The notes: generated by a model from the sequence alone, not told the origin. Counted from the first letter of the stretch, positions 26,201 through 35,118 are shown. The stretch is DNA of 64,000 bases from WTJY01 sp045105475 (GCA_045105475.1 JBGCDP010000125.1:1-64000), one strand, 5' to 3'. Program-made: numbers and translations.

Positions 26201-26438
26201 TCTGCTGAAAATTGCTTTTTAATTCTGCTAGATCATACTGTTCAAGGGCTACAACTAGGCCAATCTCTGGTCCAACATGCATCGAGTGGGTTACAAGCGA
26301 ATCACCGATATCGAAAACACCCCGTGTTTCAAAATCAATTTGCCGATTGATTAGACCTGTGCCTAAGATACTCGCTAGTGAAAGCGTCAGTAACAGGATT
26401 AGCGTTAGTTGTTTTCGGGTTATGCTGAGTCGCATCAT
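23232..26438 (-). CDS. Glycosidase-like domain fused to an O-antigen ligase-like membrane domain
   Basis: 1068 residues. After an N-terminal membrane/signal segment (about 8-30), residues 50-330 look like a TIM-barrel glycoside hydrolase (GH39/GH5-like), with AYIIWDEPNITTHWGN near 158-173 placing Glu in the acid/base position and LVREVMVKN near 265 as a second acidic strand end. Residues about 375-500 resemble a beta-sandwich carbohydrate-binding module. From about 515 to 1060 there are some 14 transmembrane helices with Wzy_C features (LSFSRGG; TGVGLDNFLYAYRNRY, then HPHNLILDFITRLG). It may trim or recognise the glycan it ligates. Activity is inferred. Confidence 0.8.
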   Translation of the reverse strand: MMRLSITRKQLTLILLLTLSLASILGTGLINRQIDFETRGVFDIGDSLVTHSMHVGPEIGLVVALEQYDLAELKSNFQQIDELGVKKMRQTYYYDSAFDWSVADQHFEIVQAFPELEIVPLLDGNPADNFNPISPNEFAAWAAEFANRYGERIEAYIIWDEPNITTHWGNGEINPQSYAALLSATSVSIRSIDPTAEIILAPLAPTTENNLFNMAEDAYLQELYAAGAADSFDAVAVKPYGFEHSPLDRTVKQDLLNFNRPILVREVMVKNGDGHKPVWAGNWGWNGLEQNWRGEISPWKSVLPTEQTDYTQNAFGRVQMEWPWMGTMFLRHWDPPMTDIEKTSDPAIGFSVSNQPDLNWLQNIVGSQDSEFAQPGYHPASPDLHAAEWLGDWRFSPEFGADMSEKGDDEQPDQVILNFEGTDIGLRVRRANYRARFNILIDGEPANALPQDDRTAEFGSALVLNTNSPDEDQVETITVATGLAPGRHTMVVTGFRGWDQWALKGFVVANQPETSGLESARSILLALAITFGAAALLIAPSAMLGQFLTQLIPSSLSTQGYLWLTSLAAGIVSISGWLTWGATAEGIFRRLGDGSQIAMLFGTAFIFYITPWLPVYLVALCFLFLLIYQRPVLGMVLITFSIPFYVPQLQKPIYQYRFSPVEIFTLVTFGAVLLCFSWLWIKGLANDSPTQSQIEASRENVADRFQLSAVDAGVLLLFIVACISLIFTERVGVATNELRTVIIGPTLFYWLLRKIELTKTELNWLLVAFISSGLLVALIGLVQYFSGSNLITAEGGLQRLRSIYGSPNNVALYLGRIFPLLLAFLLSIALQNKFSLKAIKSAWHIILAILIILAAVLLSFSRGGILLGLPISAATVLILFQKKRKRPVWPWIITGAVAITIVFFAALQVPALAGRLTLSGQTAGFRLNLWLSSWQIIQEQPLTGVGLDNFLYAYRNRYILARAWQEPNLNHPHNLILDFITRLGVFGLLAAVLIFWGTLKNIFSNLRQQLTLSDWAMWAGLAGSIAYILAHGLVDHSFFLVDLAYSTYFIVAISGLPLIKTDLSSASD

Positions 26439-26522
26439 GTGAGGATCGTATCAAAAACAGGAAAATCGGGACAACGGCTTCCCTACGCCTACGATATTGT
26501 TATCCGTTGTAATCAGAGCTTA

Positions 26523-28259
26523 TTACTGCCCCGCTCCATACGGTGCCCAAGTTGGGTGGCTGACCCGACCATCGCTCTGGGTAAGCTGTTGCACGTCTTG
26601 CTCAAACACATCGTATAAAAACAGGTCCCCGTCATAGACAAACGCCAAGCGGTCTGGTTCGGCCGAGCTCCATGCAATTGAGCCTCTTTCGCGCGAAAAT
26701 GCCCCTGATACGCCTTCGGCCGGGAATATCTGCCTGCTGTTGCTGCCATCTTCGTCAGCCAGCCATAAGGAGTAGCTGCTACTCAGTGAATTAGCCGGAT
26801 TTGAAGCACGTAGCCACGCAATCGCTTGATCTTGGTTAACATCAGCTGCCCAATATGGATAGCTCCAGATGCCGCTGTCGTTTCTCAGCTCAATCGCGCC
26901 ATTGTCGTTTGAGCCATTGTTGGCATTTGATTGAGCGATGGGGACATGCAAAATCCAAGTGTCAAAAGCATCGGCCGTTGTTTCGTCACTACTGTGACGT
27001 GTAAAAGCTAGCAGTGTGCCGTCAGGCGACCATGAGAGTGGCGGTATCCAAACCCAGTCGGAGCGGGTGTCATACTCGGTAAAACTGTGCAACGTTTGGC
27101 GCGGTTGTAACGCTATGGTCTCATCCGCTTCATTGTTTTCCGTCCGATTACGTCTTGCCTGCACAACGCCAATCTCATTCGCAAAGCTATAGCCGATCTG
27201 TGAACCATCAGGCGACCATTTATAGTCGCCCCCCCACCAGCCATAGGTTGCTGGGTAGGGTTGTAAAATTTGTTCAAGGGTCTCGGTAACGATGGCACTC
27301 GACTCGATTTCAGCCAGCCATAGATCATTGTTGGCTTCCCATCCGGGTGATAAAACGGTCGGTACGCCAGTCGACCAAGCGATTTCATTGCGTTCTCGGC
27401 GGGCAGGATTCCAATCGGCCCACAAGATGTTTTCGCTTTCTAGTGAGATCGGCCGCTCGCCTGCCTCAGTTGAAATCAGCCAAAGCGAATTAAATTTAGA
27501 GTCATCTTCATCTTCTGTAATCGTGTATAATAGCCATTCGCTATTTGGGGAAAGGGCAAACACACGTCGGTCCGGTGTTCCACCTAGGTCAAGCGTTTCA
27601 GGGAAGGTGCTGTCGCCACGTAAAATTTGGGCGCCGCTCCCATTAATGTAAGCCAACATGCCATCAAACCGAACCGACTGCTCTGGAGAAACGATGTCTA
27701 CACCGATCATTAGAATTTCTTCTTGCGGTTCTTGCACCAATGAAACGCGTGTGACACGCCGATCCGACTCAATTCCATCCCGATAGACTATGCGGACAGT
27801 TAGTTCTTCAAGCCCAGTTTGCCCTTCTTGAATAATGACCGATGGTTCGCCGACTCCCATCGTTTCATTCCGTACGGTGCGACGTTCAAAGGGAATGCTT
27901 CGTTCAATGGTTTCAGTGCTTTCGGTGACACGAACAATTGTGATGGTTGAACCGGGAATGGCCGGTTCATAAAGTGGGGGAGTAATCTCATCATTGAGGC
28001 CTGTTTCAATGCCAGCATCTTCTAGTAGCTGCCGAATTGTGGGGGCGGATGATGAGATTTCACGTGTAGCTCCATCTATAACGATTTGGTAGGTAAAGGC
28101 GGCCGACTGTTCTGTTTGCTCCCCTGTTTCATCTGTATTTAATTCAATATCAAGCGTGGGGACTAATCCGCAACTACTTAAAAAAAGAAACACCAGCAAC
28201 ATTAGTAGTTGCTGGTGAAATTTTGAAAGATAAATTCGATGGATTTTCGGAGTAATCAA
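26523..28259 (-). CDS. Lipoprotein with DUF348/G5 domains and a C-terminal beta-propeller
   Basis: The frame is open from 28352, but that end overlaps the upstream gene. A TTG at 28259 or the ATG that opens MLLVFLFLSSC are likelier starts, since the lipobox LSSC follows directly. Mature domains: a ubiquitin-like DUF348 (YQIVIDGATREI onwards), a G5 domain (IPFERRTVRNETMGVG onwards) and a long TolB/WD40-like propeller with repeated YKWSPDGSQIGYS/LSWSPDGTLLAFT units. DUF348-G5 pairs bind cell-wall or glycan. It probably acts at the cell surface; function unknown. Confidence 0.8.
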   Translation of the reverse strand: MITPKIHRIYLSKFHQQLLMLLVFLFLSSCGLVPTLDIELNTDETGEQTEQSAAFTYQIVIDGATREISSSAPTIRQLLEDAGIETGLNDEITPPLYEPAIPGSTITIVRVTESTETIERSIPFERRTVRNETMGVGEPSVIIQEGQTGLEELTVRIVYRDGIESDRRVTRVSLVQEPQEEILMIGVDIVSPEQSVRFDGMLAYINGSGAQILRGDSTFPETLDLGGTPDRRVFALSPNSEWLLYTITEDEDDSKFNSLWLISTEAGERPISLESENILWADWNPARRERNEIAWSTGVPTVLSPGWEANNDLWLAEIESSAIVTETLEQILQPYPATYGWWGGDYKWSPDGSQIGYSFANEIGVVQARRNRTENNEADETIALQPRQTLHSFTEYDTRSDWVWIPPLSWSPDGTLLAFTRHSSDETTADAFDTWILHVPIAQSNANNGSNDNGAIELRNDSGIWSYPYWAADVNQDQAIAWLRASNPANSLSSSYSLWLADEDGSNSRQIFPAEGVSGAFSRERGSIAWSSAEPDRLAFVYDGDLFLYDVFEQDVQQLTQSDGRVSHPTWAPYGAGQ

Positions 28260-28293
28260 AGCTAAATGGCAAGTTGCTACGGTAACCAGCGAT

Positions 28294-28710
28294 CTATGCT
28301 TCTTCCCACAGTTTGCTGAGTTCCGGCGAAAGATCGTCGCGGATTTTTTCACTTAGATCATCATTGTTGATCAAAGACTTTACACCACCGAATACCGCTT
28401 GAATTGGGTATAGTGCAAAATCGGGGTCGCTGCTCGCCCGACTGCGACGGGCAACACGAGTCGCAAAATCGCGGGCAGCCATATTTTCATTACGGAAATA
28501 AGCCACCCAAAAAACGCGACCCAATTGATAGCTTAATGAATCTGGTAACGCATTTTTCAGCGCCTTCTTAACGCGGCCGCTGAGATTGACTCCCAACATT
28601 TGGAGGGTGCCGTTGGCCCAGTGTTGAGCATGTTCTGGTGTTAGTAAATTGCCAGAGCTTTGGACGTATGAAAGAAAATCTTCGATTGAATTTACCTGTT
28701 TGACTGTCAT
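28294..28710 (-). CDS. DUF2267-like small protein
   Basis: 138 residues, soluble and helical. The spaced pattern around VKKALKNALPDSL, RDFATRVARRS, AVFGGVKSLI and LSPELSKLWEE resembles DUF2267 proteins, whose function is unknown. The match is from memory of the family layout and moderate. The lipoprotein follows on the same strand. Confidence 0.55.
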   Translation of the reverse strand: MTVKQVNSIEDFLSYVQSSGNLLTPEHAQHWANGTLQMLGVNLSGRVKKALKNALPDSLSYQLGRVFWVAYFRNENMAARDFATRVARRSRASSDPDFALYPIQAVFGGVKSLINNDDLSEKIRDDLSPELSKLWEEA

Positions 28711-28832
28711 CTCTTTTTTATACCTAAGTGAATCAATAGTTTTTTATATCTGCTTGGATTTATTATATCAATTGCTTGAATCAGTCATCAATCCAAAGCT
28801 TTTAAAAGCCTATGTAATATGATTGTATATTG

Positions 28833-28861
28833 TTGAACGGTAAAAAGTTGTATGTTATACT
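28833..28861 (+). promoter_or_regulatory. Sigma-70-type promoter of the bL25 gene
   Basis: TTGAAC (28833-28838), a 17-nt spacer, TATACT (28856-28861). It would give a leader of about 170 nt before the bL25 start. Confidence 0.75.
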
Positions 28862-28974
28862 TCTTGGCCCGTGTTTGAAGTCAGATGACATAACGTGCCA
28901 TCAGACAATCGCAATTTTACTTCACGCAGACTGTTTCGTGCCAGAACGAACTGGTAAGGAATTGGACTGAATCC

Positions 28975-29014
28975 GAACCCCTTCTAGATTGGTGTAGTTT
29001 CCTAGATGGGGTTC
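28975..29014 (+). promoter_or_regulatory. Structured leader of the bL25 mRNA
   Basis: GAACCCC (28975-28981) pairs with GGGGTTC (29008-29014), and inside it CTAG pairs with CTAG, giving an 11-bp broken stem. Smaller stems flank it: CCAG-AACGAA-CTGG upstream and CTTTG-TTGT-CAAAG just before AAGGA. bL25 binds 5S rRNA, so leader-mediated autoregulation is possible (inferred). Nothing else was seen in the 326-bp spacer apart from the promoter. Confidence 0.4.
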
Positions 29015-29036
29015 TTTGTTGTCAAAGGAAAACCTT

Positions 29037-29669
29037 ATGTCAAAGAATTTTGTATTAGAAGCTGAAACTCGTAATGTTTCAGGTAAAAAAGTTAAACAAC
29101 TTCGTCGCGATGGCCTTGTTCCGGCTGTCATTTATGGTCTAAATGATCCTGAGAATATTCAGGTGAATGAACTTGCCACACAACTAACCTTGCGTGATGC
29201 AGGTGACAATGCAATCCTCACCCTCAACCTTAATGGTAAAAAACGCCGGGTTTTGGCTCGCGAAATTCAGAAGCATGTTTTTCGTACCGATTTGATCCAT
29301 GTTGATTTCTTGGAAATTGATGCCTCATCAACGATTCGTACTGAAGTATCTATCGTCATTGTCGGTGTTTCAATTCCAGAACAAGAAGCAATTGGTACAA
29401 CCGTTCAGGTATTGAGCACACTAGAAATTGAAGCATCACCAGACGCATTGATCTCAGAGATTGAAGCAAATGCTGAAATTATTGATTCTCCAAGCCGTAC
29501 TCTAAATGTTGGTGATATCGTAGTGCCTGAAGGCGTTACAATCTTAACCAGCCCAGATGTTACGGTAGCTCGTTTCTTCGCAAACAGAGTTGAATCTGAA
29601 GACGATGATATGGAAGAGGGTGGTGAACTGGAAAGCTCAGCTGCCGTTGAAGAAGCAACTGAAGAGTAA
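29037..29669 (+). CDS. rplY: 50S ribosomal protein bL25 (Ctc/TL5 type)
   Basis: 210 residues, the long two-domain Ctc/TL5 form. N-terminal 5S-rRNA-binding domain: ETRNVSGKKVKQLRRDGLVPAVIYG; C-terminal beta domain ends in an acidic tail (ESEDDDMEEGGELESSA). The ATG at 29037 is preceded by AAAGGAAAACCTT. A strong promoter and leader hairpins precede it and a terminator follows, so it is a single-gene unit. Confidence 0.95.
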   Translation: MSKNFVLEAETRNVSGKKVKQLRRDGLVPAVIYGLNDPENIQVNELATQLTLRDAGDNAILTLNLNGKKRRVLAREIQKHVFRTDLIHVDFLEIDASSTIRTEVSIVIVGVSIPEQEAIGTTVQVLSTLEIEASPDALISEIEANAEIIDSPSRTLNVGDIVVPEGVTILTSPDVTVARFFANRVESEDDDMEEGGELESSAAVEEATEE

Positions 29670-29733
29670 AAAATGTTTAGGCAGTTTTTCAATTATAAAA
29701 TTAGAGAAACTGTGTAAATTTAAAGTCGAAATG

Positions 29734-29763
29734 AACGGGCTGGAGAAATCCAGCCCGTTTTTT
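29734..29763 (+). terminator. Intrinsic terminator after bL25
   Basis: AACGGGCTGG-AGAAAT-CCAGCCCGTT followed by TTTTATTT. Confidence 0.92.
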
Positions 29764-29783
29764 ATTTAGCCAACGGGCAGCAA

Positions 29784-31817
29784 ATGTTGAACCCTATTCA
29801 AGCGAAAAACAAAATTTTTTGGTGGGATTGGGCTTTTCTCGTCTTTATCATTTTGTTGGCCGCGTTTTTTCGGTGGCGAGGGATCAACTGGGATCAGAAT
29901 CAACATTATCATCCAGACGAGCGCTACATTGCTTGGGTAGCGACATCGGTTGACTTTTTGGGTAACGATAGCCTACAGGACGCATTTACGGCCGATAAAT
30001 CAACATTTAATCCATTTTATTGGCCTGCTCAAAAACGTAGCGGTGGTATTGTTCTGCCCCTAGACGAACAAAGAAAATTTGCTTATGGGCACGTGCCGCT
30101 TTATTTAGGTGTGTTGCTTGATCAGGCGGTGGCTTTCGCTTTACAGCCGATGCAGATTCCTGAAAGTGAACGGTTTTTTGCACAGTCGCTGCTTAGCTTT
30201 CAGCAACTTAATAGCTTTGATCGTATCGCTTTGGTCGGCCGGTGGATGAGCGGTTTGCTCGATATCGGGTCAGTTGTGTTGCTGTTTTTTATCGGCCGCA
30301 AAATGGCTGGTACAAAAATTGGGCTGACCGCAGCTGCCTTTTTAGCTGTGAATGTAATGCACATTCAGCAGGCCCATTTCTTTATCTCCGATCCAGCCCT
30401 CGCTTTTTTTGTCGTTTTAACCCTGCTGCTACTTCTCTATAGCCTGCCACCCAAACAAGAAATCTTTGATGCACTGCCTAACCCCACCCCATGGGCGTTA
30501 ACTTTTGCTGCCGTTGCGACAGGTTTGGCCATTGGCTCAAAATTCAGCGCCATTATTTTAGGACTGCCCGCATTCATTGTTATCTTGCTTTTATCACGCG
30601 AAAAAATTGTGTGGCGTTCCATCAAGTATGGGTTTTGGGTGCTCCTCGTCTTTTTTGTGACCAATCCGTTTGCGATTTTAGACACAACCTGCAATTTTGC
30701 TGCGCCAGACAGCCGTATCGCGCAGATGCCCTACATTCCGGCCGCTTGTTATATTGAGAATATTAGCGACCAAAGTAGCATGGTGGGCGGTAGTAGTGCA
30801 TTCCCGTTTGTGCGTCAGTACGACGGCACGCTGCCATATCTTTATCACATTGAAAATCAGATTAATTGGGGGATGGGAGCGGCGCTGGGTTACACAGCTT
30901 TTATCGCTTTTGTTGTTTTTTCTGGAATGGCTCTATGGCATGGATACCGAGATATTAAGCAGGGTCAGACGCAATCGATCTGGGTGAAAGGGCTTATCTT
31001 GCTTGGGTGGTGCTTGCCATATTTTCTTGCTACCGGCCGTTTCCATGTCAAATTCATGCGGTATTTGCTTCCCTTGACCCCATTTTTGATGTTATTTGCC
31101 GCATGGCTTTTATGGCAGATTCCACAAAAGTGGCTGCGTCGCAGTGCATTAACCTTTGTTTTTTCCTTTACCCTTCTTTATGCGATCGCCTTTTCCTCTA
31201 TTTACAGTCAAATTCATCCGTGGCAGGCGGCATCGTTATGGATGGTTCAGAATGTGCCGGGTAGATCTGTGGTCGCTAATGAAGTTTGGGACGAACAACT
31301 GCCTTCTACCGTAATGTTGGATGGGCGTACCGCGAATCGTAATCGGGTTGATTTAACGGCCGTTAATTGGTTAAGCAAATCAGGAAATGAGAACGATAGT
31401 CTAGAGAAGTTGGAAAATAATCTAGAGACTCTGGCTGAAGCTGATTTTTTCGTAGTTCCATCAAATCGCAGTTATGGGGTAACTCCTCGCTTGCCCGACC
31501 TTTATCCACTTTCAGGGCAGTTTCATCAGCTTTTGTTTGATGGTGAGTTAGGGTATGAGGTTGCGTTTGTGCAAGATCGGCCGCCTCATATCGGCCGTTT
31601 GTACTTGGTTCCGGATCTGTTTTCTTGGCCAAGAATTACCCCTCCGGCCATTGTGTCAGACTATTTTGCCAGTCGACGGCAGCTTTCTTTTGTACGGGCT
31701 GATGAGAGCTTTACCGTGTATGATCAGCCGACTGTGATGGTTTTTCGCAACACCGGCCGATTGTCGGCCGATGAAATGGCTGAAAAATTTAATTTGCCGC
31801 AAGCTGATAGCGAATAA
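29784..31817 (+). CDS. Glycosyltransferase family 39/ArnT-like membrane protein
   Basis: 677 residues with about 11 transmembrane helices in the first 470 and a soluble extracytoplasmic C-terminal part. The first loop has QHYHPDERYI near 45, the acidic pair typical of PMT/ArnT-type enzymes using polyprenyl-phosphate sugars. It likely glycosylates proteins or lipids on the outer face of the membrane. Acceptor unknown. Confidence 0.82.
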   Translation: MLNPIQAKNKIFWWDWAFLVFIILLAAFFRWRGINWDQNQHYHPDERYIAWVATSVDFLGNDSLQDAFTADKSTFNPFYWPAQKRSGGIVLPLDEQRKFAYGHVPLYLGVLLDQAVAFALQPMQIPESERFFAQSLLSFQQLNSFDRIALVGRWMSGLLDIGSVVLLFFIGRKMAGTKIGLTAAAFLAVNVMHIQQAHFFISDPALAFFVVLTLLLLLYSLPPKQEIFDALPNPTPWALTFAAVATGLAIGSKFSAIILGLPAFIVILLLSREKIVWRSIKYGFWVLLVFFVTNPFAILDTTCNFAAPDSRIAQMPYIPAACYIENISDQSSMVGGSSAFPFVRQYDGTLPYLYHIENQINWGMGAALGYTAFIAFVVFSGMALWHGYRDIKQGQTQSIWVKGLILLGWCLPYFLATGRFHVKFMRYLLPLTPFLMLFAAWLLWQIPQKWLRRSALTFVFSFTLLYAIAFSSIYSQIHPWQAASLWMVQNVPGRSVVANEVWDEQLPSTVMLDGRTANRNRVDLTAVNWLSKSGNENDSLEKLENNLETLAEADFFVVPSNRSYGVTPRLPDLYPLSGQFHQLLFDGELGYEVAFVQDRPPHIGRLYLVPDLFSWPRITPPAIVSDYFASRRQLSFVRADESFTVYDQPTVMVFRNTGRLSADEMAEKFNLPQADSE

Positions 31818-31886
31818 GCATTATAAGTTTTCTTTGAACCCGATATGGGGCAATGATATACTCCAGCGAAACTTACCGAATTCCAA

Positions 31887-32345
31887 ATGACTAGTAACAA
31901 TCGATTAGACAACCCAGTATCTTCACCCGCAAATGGCCGAAGCTCCCTTATTTCTGGGAAGATTGTTTGGATATCTGCAGTTTCTGTTTCTGTAATTCTG
32001 ATTGGGCTTTTTGCTCTGATTATATGGTTGGCATTTTCTTATCCAGATCGTATTGAAGCGATGCGTGATGTCTTTATCATGCTGTTTGCATTGGTCTCAT
32101 GTGCGGCCGTGGTCGTGATGGTGATGATGTTGATCGCAATGATTCGACTAATTAATATGATCGACTACGAATTACGGCCGATCTTAGAACGTACCAACGA
32201 AACAATTGGAATGCTTCAGGGTACAACCAGCTTTGTGAGTAAAAATGTCGTCCAACCCGCTATTAAAACGCGAAGTTTTATGGTCGGCATTCGAAAGGGG
32301 GCGCGCACCTTATTTGGTGACCGTCGTAAAAATTTGCCGAAATAG
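31887..32345 (+). CDS. Small membrane protein of unknown function
   Basis: 152 residues with two transmembrane helices (about 27-50 and 62-90) and an amphipathic region 95-125 (LRPILERTNETIGMLQGTTS) followed by a basic tail. This pattern is common next to YtxH genes in Gram-positive and Chloroflexota genomes. The YtxH gene follows 41 bases later. Confidence 0.7.
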   Translation: MTSNNRLDNPVSSPANGRSSLISGKIVWISAVSVSVILIGLFALIIWLAFSYPDRIEAMRDVFIMLFALVSCAAVVVMVMMLIAMIRLINMIDYELRPILERTNETIGMLQGTTSFVSKNVVQPAIKTRSFMVGIRKGARTLFGDRRKNLPK

Positions 32346-32386
32346 AAGGTAAGATCGGTTTGTAGTCAAAATAGAGGATTTAAAAA

Positions 32387-32695
32387 ATGAGTGAAAGGAA
32401 TGAAAGTGAAAGTAGTTTTGGGGCATTTCTAGCCGGTTTTATAATCGGGGGGCTAGTTGGTGCAGCCGTTGCATTGATACTTGCACCTCAGTCTGGTGAA
32501 GAAACTCGAACTCAATTTGCCGAGCGAAGCGTTGACTGGCGTGATCGAGTTAATGAAAATCGCCAAAATTGGTCAGAAAACGTTAACAAAATGACAAACA
32601 ACGCGTCTGAGACACTGGGCGGCATTGATATCAACTCAATTGTAGGCCGAAAGAACTCTGAACAAGACGAAGAAGACCAAGGTGCTGATTCTTAA
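32387..32695 (+). CDS. YtxH domain protein
   Basis: 102 residues. The YtxH core is FLAGFIIGGLVGAAVALILA then PQSG near 14-38, a small membrane anchor with Gly-rich turn, followed by a hydrophilic helical tail. GAGGAT precedes the ATG. Function in the family is unclear; stress or envelope links are known. Confidence 0.88.
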   Translation: MSERNESESSFGAFLAGFIIGGLVGAAVALILAPQSGEETRTQFAERSVDWRDRVNENRQNWSENVNKMTNNASETLGGIDINSIVGRKNSEQDEEDQGADS

Positions 32696-32734
32696 GAAAA
32701 AGCACCATTTCAACTAAAAATTATTGTTGATTCC

Positions 32735-32768
32735 AAAGCGTCTTTTACTAAGTAGAAGGCGCTTTTTT
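32735..32768 (+). terminator. Intrinsic terminator before the RSH gene
   Basis: A 13-bp stem with two G-T pairs (AAAGCGTCTTTTA against TAGAAGGCGCTTT... arms at 32735-32747 and 32753-32765) and a T-run that ends eight bases before the RSH start codon. Confidence 0.8.
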
Positions 32769-32775
32769 ATTTGTG

Positions 32776-35016
32776 ATGAAAATGAAAATCGAGATTCCGA
32801 CATTAAATCAAATCATCGCGCTTTTGCCTTCACCGGTTTCTGCAAAAACAGAGGCGTATTTAAAGCAAGCTTATCAATTTTCTGGCAAGGTTCATCAACA
32901 GCGGCGGCGTTTGTCGGGAGAGCTGTATCTTGAGCATGATCAAACGGTGGCATGGCATCTGGCATCTATTAGCCTTGACCCACTGACAACGGCGGCCGGA
33001 ATGGTGCACGATGTCTTGCTCGATGAATTTTACGATTCAGATAAAAACAGTGCGCTGTTACGAGACGCCTTAGGGAACAGTGTGTTTGATCTGGTTCAGG
33101 GATTAAACCGTTTAGCGCCATACACAAGCCTACTCGATAAAAAAGATGATCCACGTCAGCTGGAAAGATTGCGCCGGGCAATTTTAAACTCAATGGACGA
33201 TGATATTCGCGTGCTTGTCATCCGAATGGCTGACAGTTTGACCGACCTAAAAACCATCGGTCATTTAGATCAAGAATTTACCCTACCGGTGGCAAAAGAA
33301 GCGGCTGAAATTTATGCACCTATCGCCAACCGTTTAGGTATGTGGTCCTTAAAATGGCAGCTTGAAGATCTATCGTTTCGCTATTTAGAACCCGAAAAAT
33401 ATGGTGCATTGGCCCGCCAGCTGGCTCAGAAAAAACAGCAGCGTGATGAGCGCATTGAGCAGCGGATTCTCGAGCTAAAGGCAAAACTGGAGAATCAGGG
33501 CATTGAAGCCTCGGTTAAAGGACGATCAAAACACATCTATTCAATTCATCGCAAAATGGAGCGCAAACGCCTCCCGTTTTCTGAAATATACGATCTGAGT
33601 GCGTTGCGGGTTGTTATTAAAGATAACAATGTGGGGCAATGCTATCAGGCATTGGGGCTAGTTCATGGGATGTGGTCACCTATCCCATCGGAGTTTGATG
33701 ACTACATTGCTAACCCAAAGCCCAACGGTTATCGGTCATTGCATACGGCGATATATGATCAAGATGGTCAGGTTTTAGAGGTTCAGATCCGCACGCGAGC
33801 GATGGATGATGATGCCGAGCGAGGGGTTGCAGCTCATTGGGCATACAAAGAGGGAAGTAAACCATCTTCTGAACTGGTGAAACGAGTTAAATGGTTGCAG
33901 CAACTGCTGATCGACCTGCGTGATGAAACACCGGAAGATGCCCCGGCCGAAAACCGGATGGTCAACGTTGATGACTTGAATCGACGAATTTATGTGTTTA
34001 CCCCCAACGATGATTTAATTGAATTGCCTGAGGGAGGAACACCGATTGACTTTGCGTATCGCATTCACTCACAAGTTGGGCATCGTTGTCGTGGGGCGCG
34101 GGTCAATCAACAAATGGTGCCGCTTAACTATAGACTTCAGCCAGGTGACCGGGTCGAAATCGTGACGGCAAAAAGGGGTGGGCCCAGCCGTGACTGGATG
34201 AGTGAAACAGCCGGATACGCACGTAGTGGCCGGACGCGAAGCAAAGTCCGTCAATGGTTTCGTGATAATGAACGGGATGAAAACATTTTGCGTGGCATGG
34301 AGCTGGTCGAATCAGAATTAAAGCGATTACGGCATGGAGCGGTTGTATCCGCTGAGGAATTAGTTGAATTTTTTGAAGAAAAATCGGCCGATGATTTTTA
34401 TGCACGCATCGGATTTGGCGATATCTCTTATACGCAGATTACCGGTACGATAGGGTTGATTCTTGATCGGCATAAGTCTGATCCAAAGCTAAAAATCGAG
34501 GTTGATCTCGAGGAAAGTGAGCCTGCTGATGACCTCTCGAAACGTAAGGCTAAAAATCCACCAAAAGGGTTGATTGTTGAGGGGTTAGAGGGGATTGCTT
34601 ACCACATGGCGAATTGTTGTATGCCAATCCCACCAGAGCCGATTAAAGGGTATATCACGCGCGGCCGGGGTGTGACGGTGCATCGCATGACCTGTGCTCA
34701 ATTTCAGAAAACCGGATTAGCCGAACCGGCTCGTATTATCGATGTGAGTTGGGGGATGGACGAAGCTGAATTTTGGGATGTCCCGTTACAGATTAAAGCC
34801 TATCGACGGCCGCACCTAACTGAAGATATCGCTAAGCTCATCAGCGGCCGGCAAATTCGATTATCTGGTGGTAAGAGCGAAACGATTCAAAAAACAGGCG
34901 TTACTGTGTTGAGTATGACAGTACGAGTTCAGAAGATGGCTGACCTTGAATGGCTGACTCAAAAATTACGGGGCATGCAGGGCATTATCACTGTAGATTG
35001 GAAACGTTGGTCTTAA
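32776..35016 (+). CDS. RelA/SpoT homologue ((p)ppGpp synthetase/hydrolase family)
   Basis: 746 residues with the full long-RSH layout: HD domain (about 40-190), synthetase (about 240-350), TGS (about 400-460, IYVFTPNDDLIELPEGGTPI), and a C-terminal region with NCCMPIPPEPIKG and an ACT-like end. The synthetase has PKPNGYRSLHT, and at the charge-reversal site it reads EFDDYI, the EXDD form of RelA-type synthetases, not RXKD. The HD domain keeps His54, His78-Asp79 and the Asp of MADSL, but HDxxED is HDVLLD, so hydrolysis may be weak. A GTG three bases upstream is an alternative start. No Shine-Dalgarno. Confidence 0.92.
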   Translation: MKMKIEIPTLNQIIALLPSPVSAKTEAYLKQAYQFSGKVHQQRRRLSGELYLEHDQTVAWHLASISLDPLTTAAGMVHDVLLDEFYDSDKNSALLRDALGNSVFDLVQGLNRLAPYTSLLDKKDDPRQLERLRRAILNSMDDDIRVLVIRMADSLTDLKTIGHLDQEFTLPVAKEAAEIYAPIANRLGMWSLKWQLEDLSFRYLEPEKYGALARQLAQKKQQRDERIEQRILELKAKLENQGIEASVKGRSKHIYSIHRKMERKRLPFSEIYDLSALRVVIKDNNVGQCYQALGLVHGMWSPIPSEFDDYIANPKPNGYRSLHTAIYDQDGQVLEVQIRTRAMDDDAERGVAAHWAYKEGSKPSSELVKRVKWLQQLLIDLRDETPEDAPAENRMVNVDDLNRRIYVFTPNDDLIELPEGGTPIDFAYRIHSQVGHRCRGARVNQQMVPLNYRLQPGDRVEIVTAKRGGPSRDWMSETAGYARSGRTRSKVRQWFRDNERDENILRGMELVESELKRLRHGAVVSAEELVEFFEEKSADDFYARIGFGDISYTQITGTIGLILDRHKSDPKLKIEVDLEESEPADDLSKRKAKNPPKGLIVEGLEGIAYHMANCCMPIPPEPIKGYITRGRGVTVHRMTCAQFQKTGLAEPARIIDVSWGMDEAEFWDVPLQIKAYRRPHLTEDIAKLISGRQIRLSGGKSETIQKTGVTVLSMTVRVQKMADLEWLTQKLRGMQGIITVDWKRWS

Positions 35017-35118
35017 AGCTCAGTATCGCAAATTCAGACTAGGCCGCTTGCCCAACTCTGTTCAAGTTGTCTAGCCTGAACCTGCATCATTTAACCTTCA
35101 AAAAGAATTCAGTTGAAC

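Noticed and set aside
28294..28352. Lipoprotein gene starting at 28352
   Set aside because: Those codons overlap the 3' end of the upstream gene, and the lipobox lies only a few residues after later starts; a start at or below 28259 is more natural.
28961..28990. Possible tRNA 3' half (GGGGTTCGGATTC on the minus strand)
   Set aside because: No cloverleaf could be built around it; the sequence is better explained as one arm of the bL25 leader hairpin.
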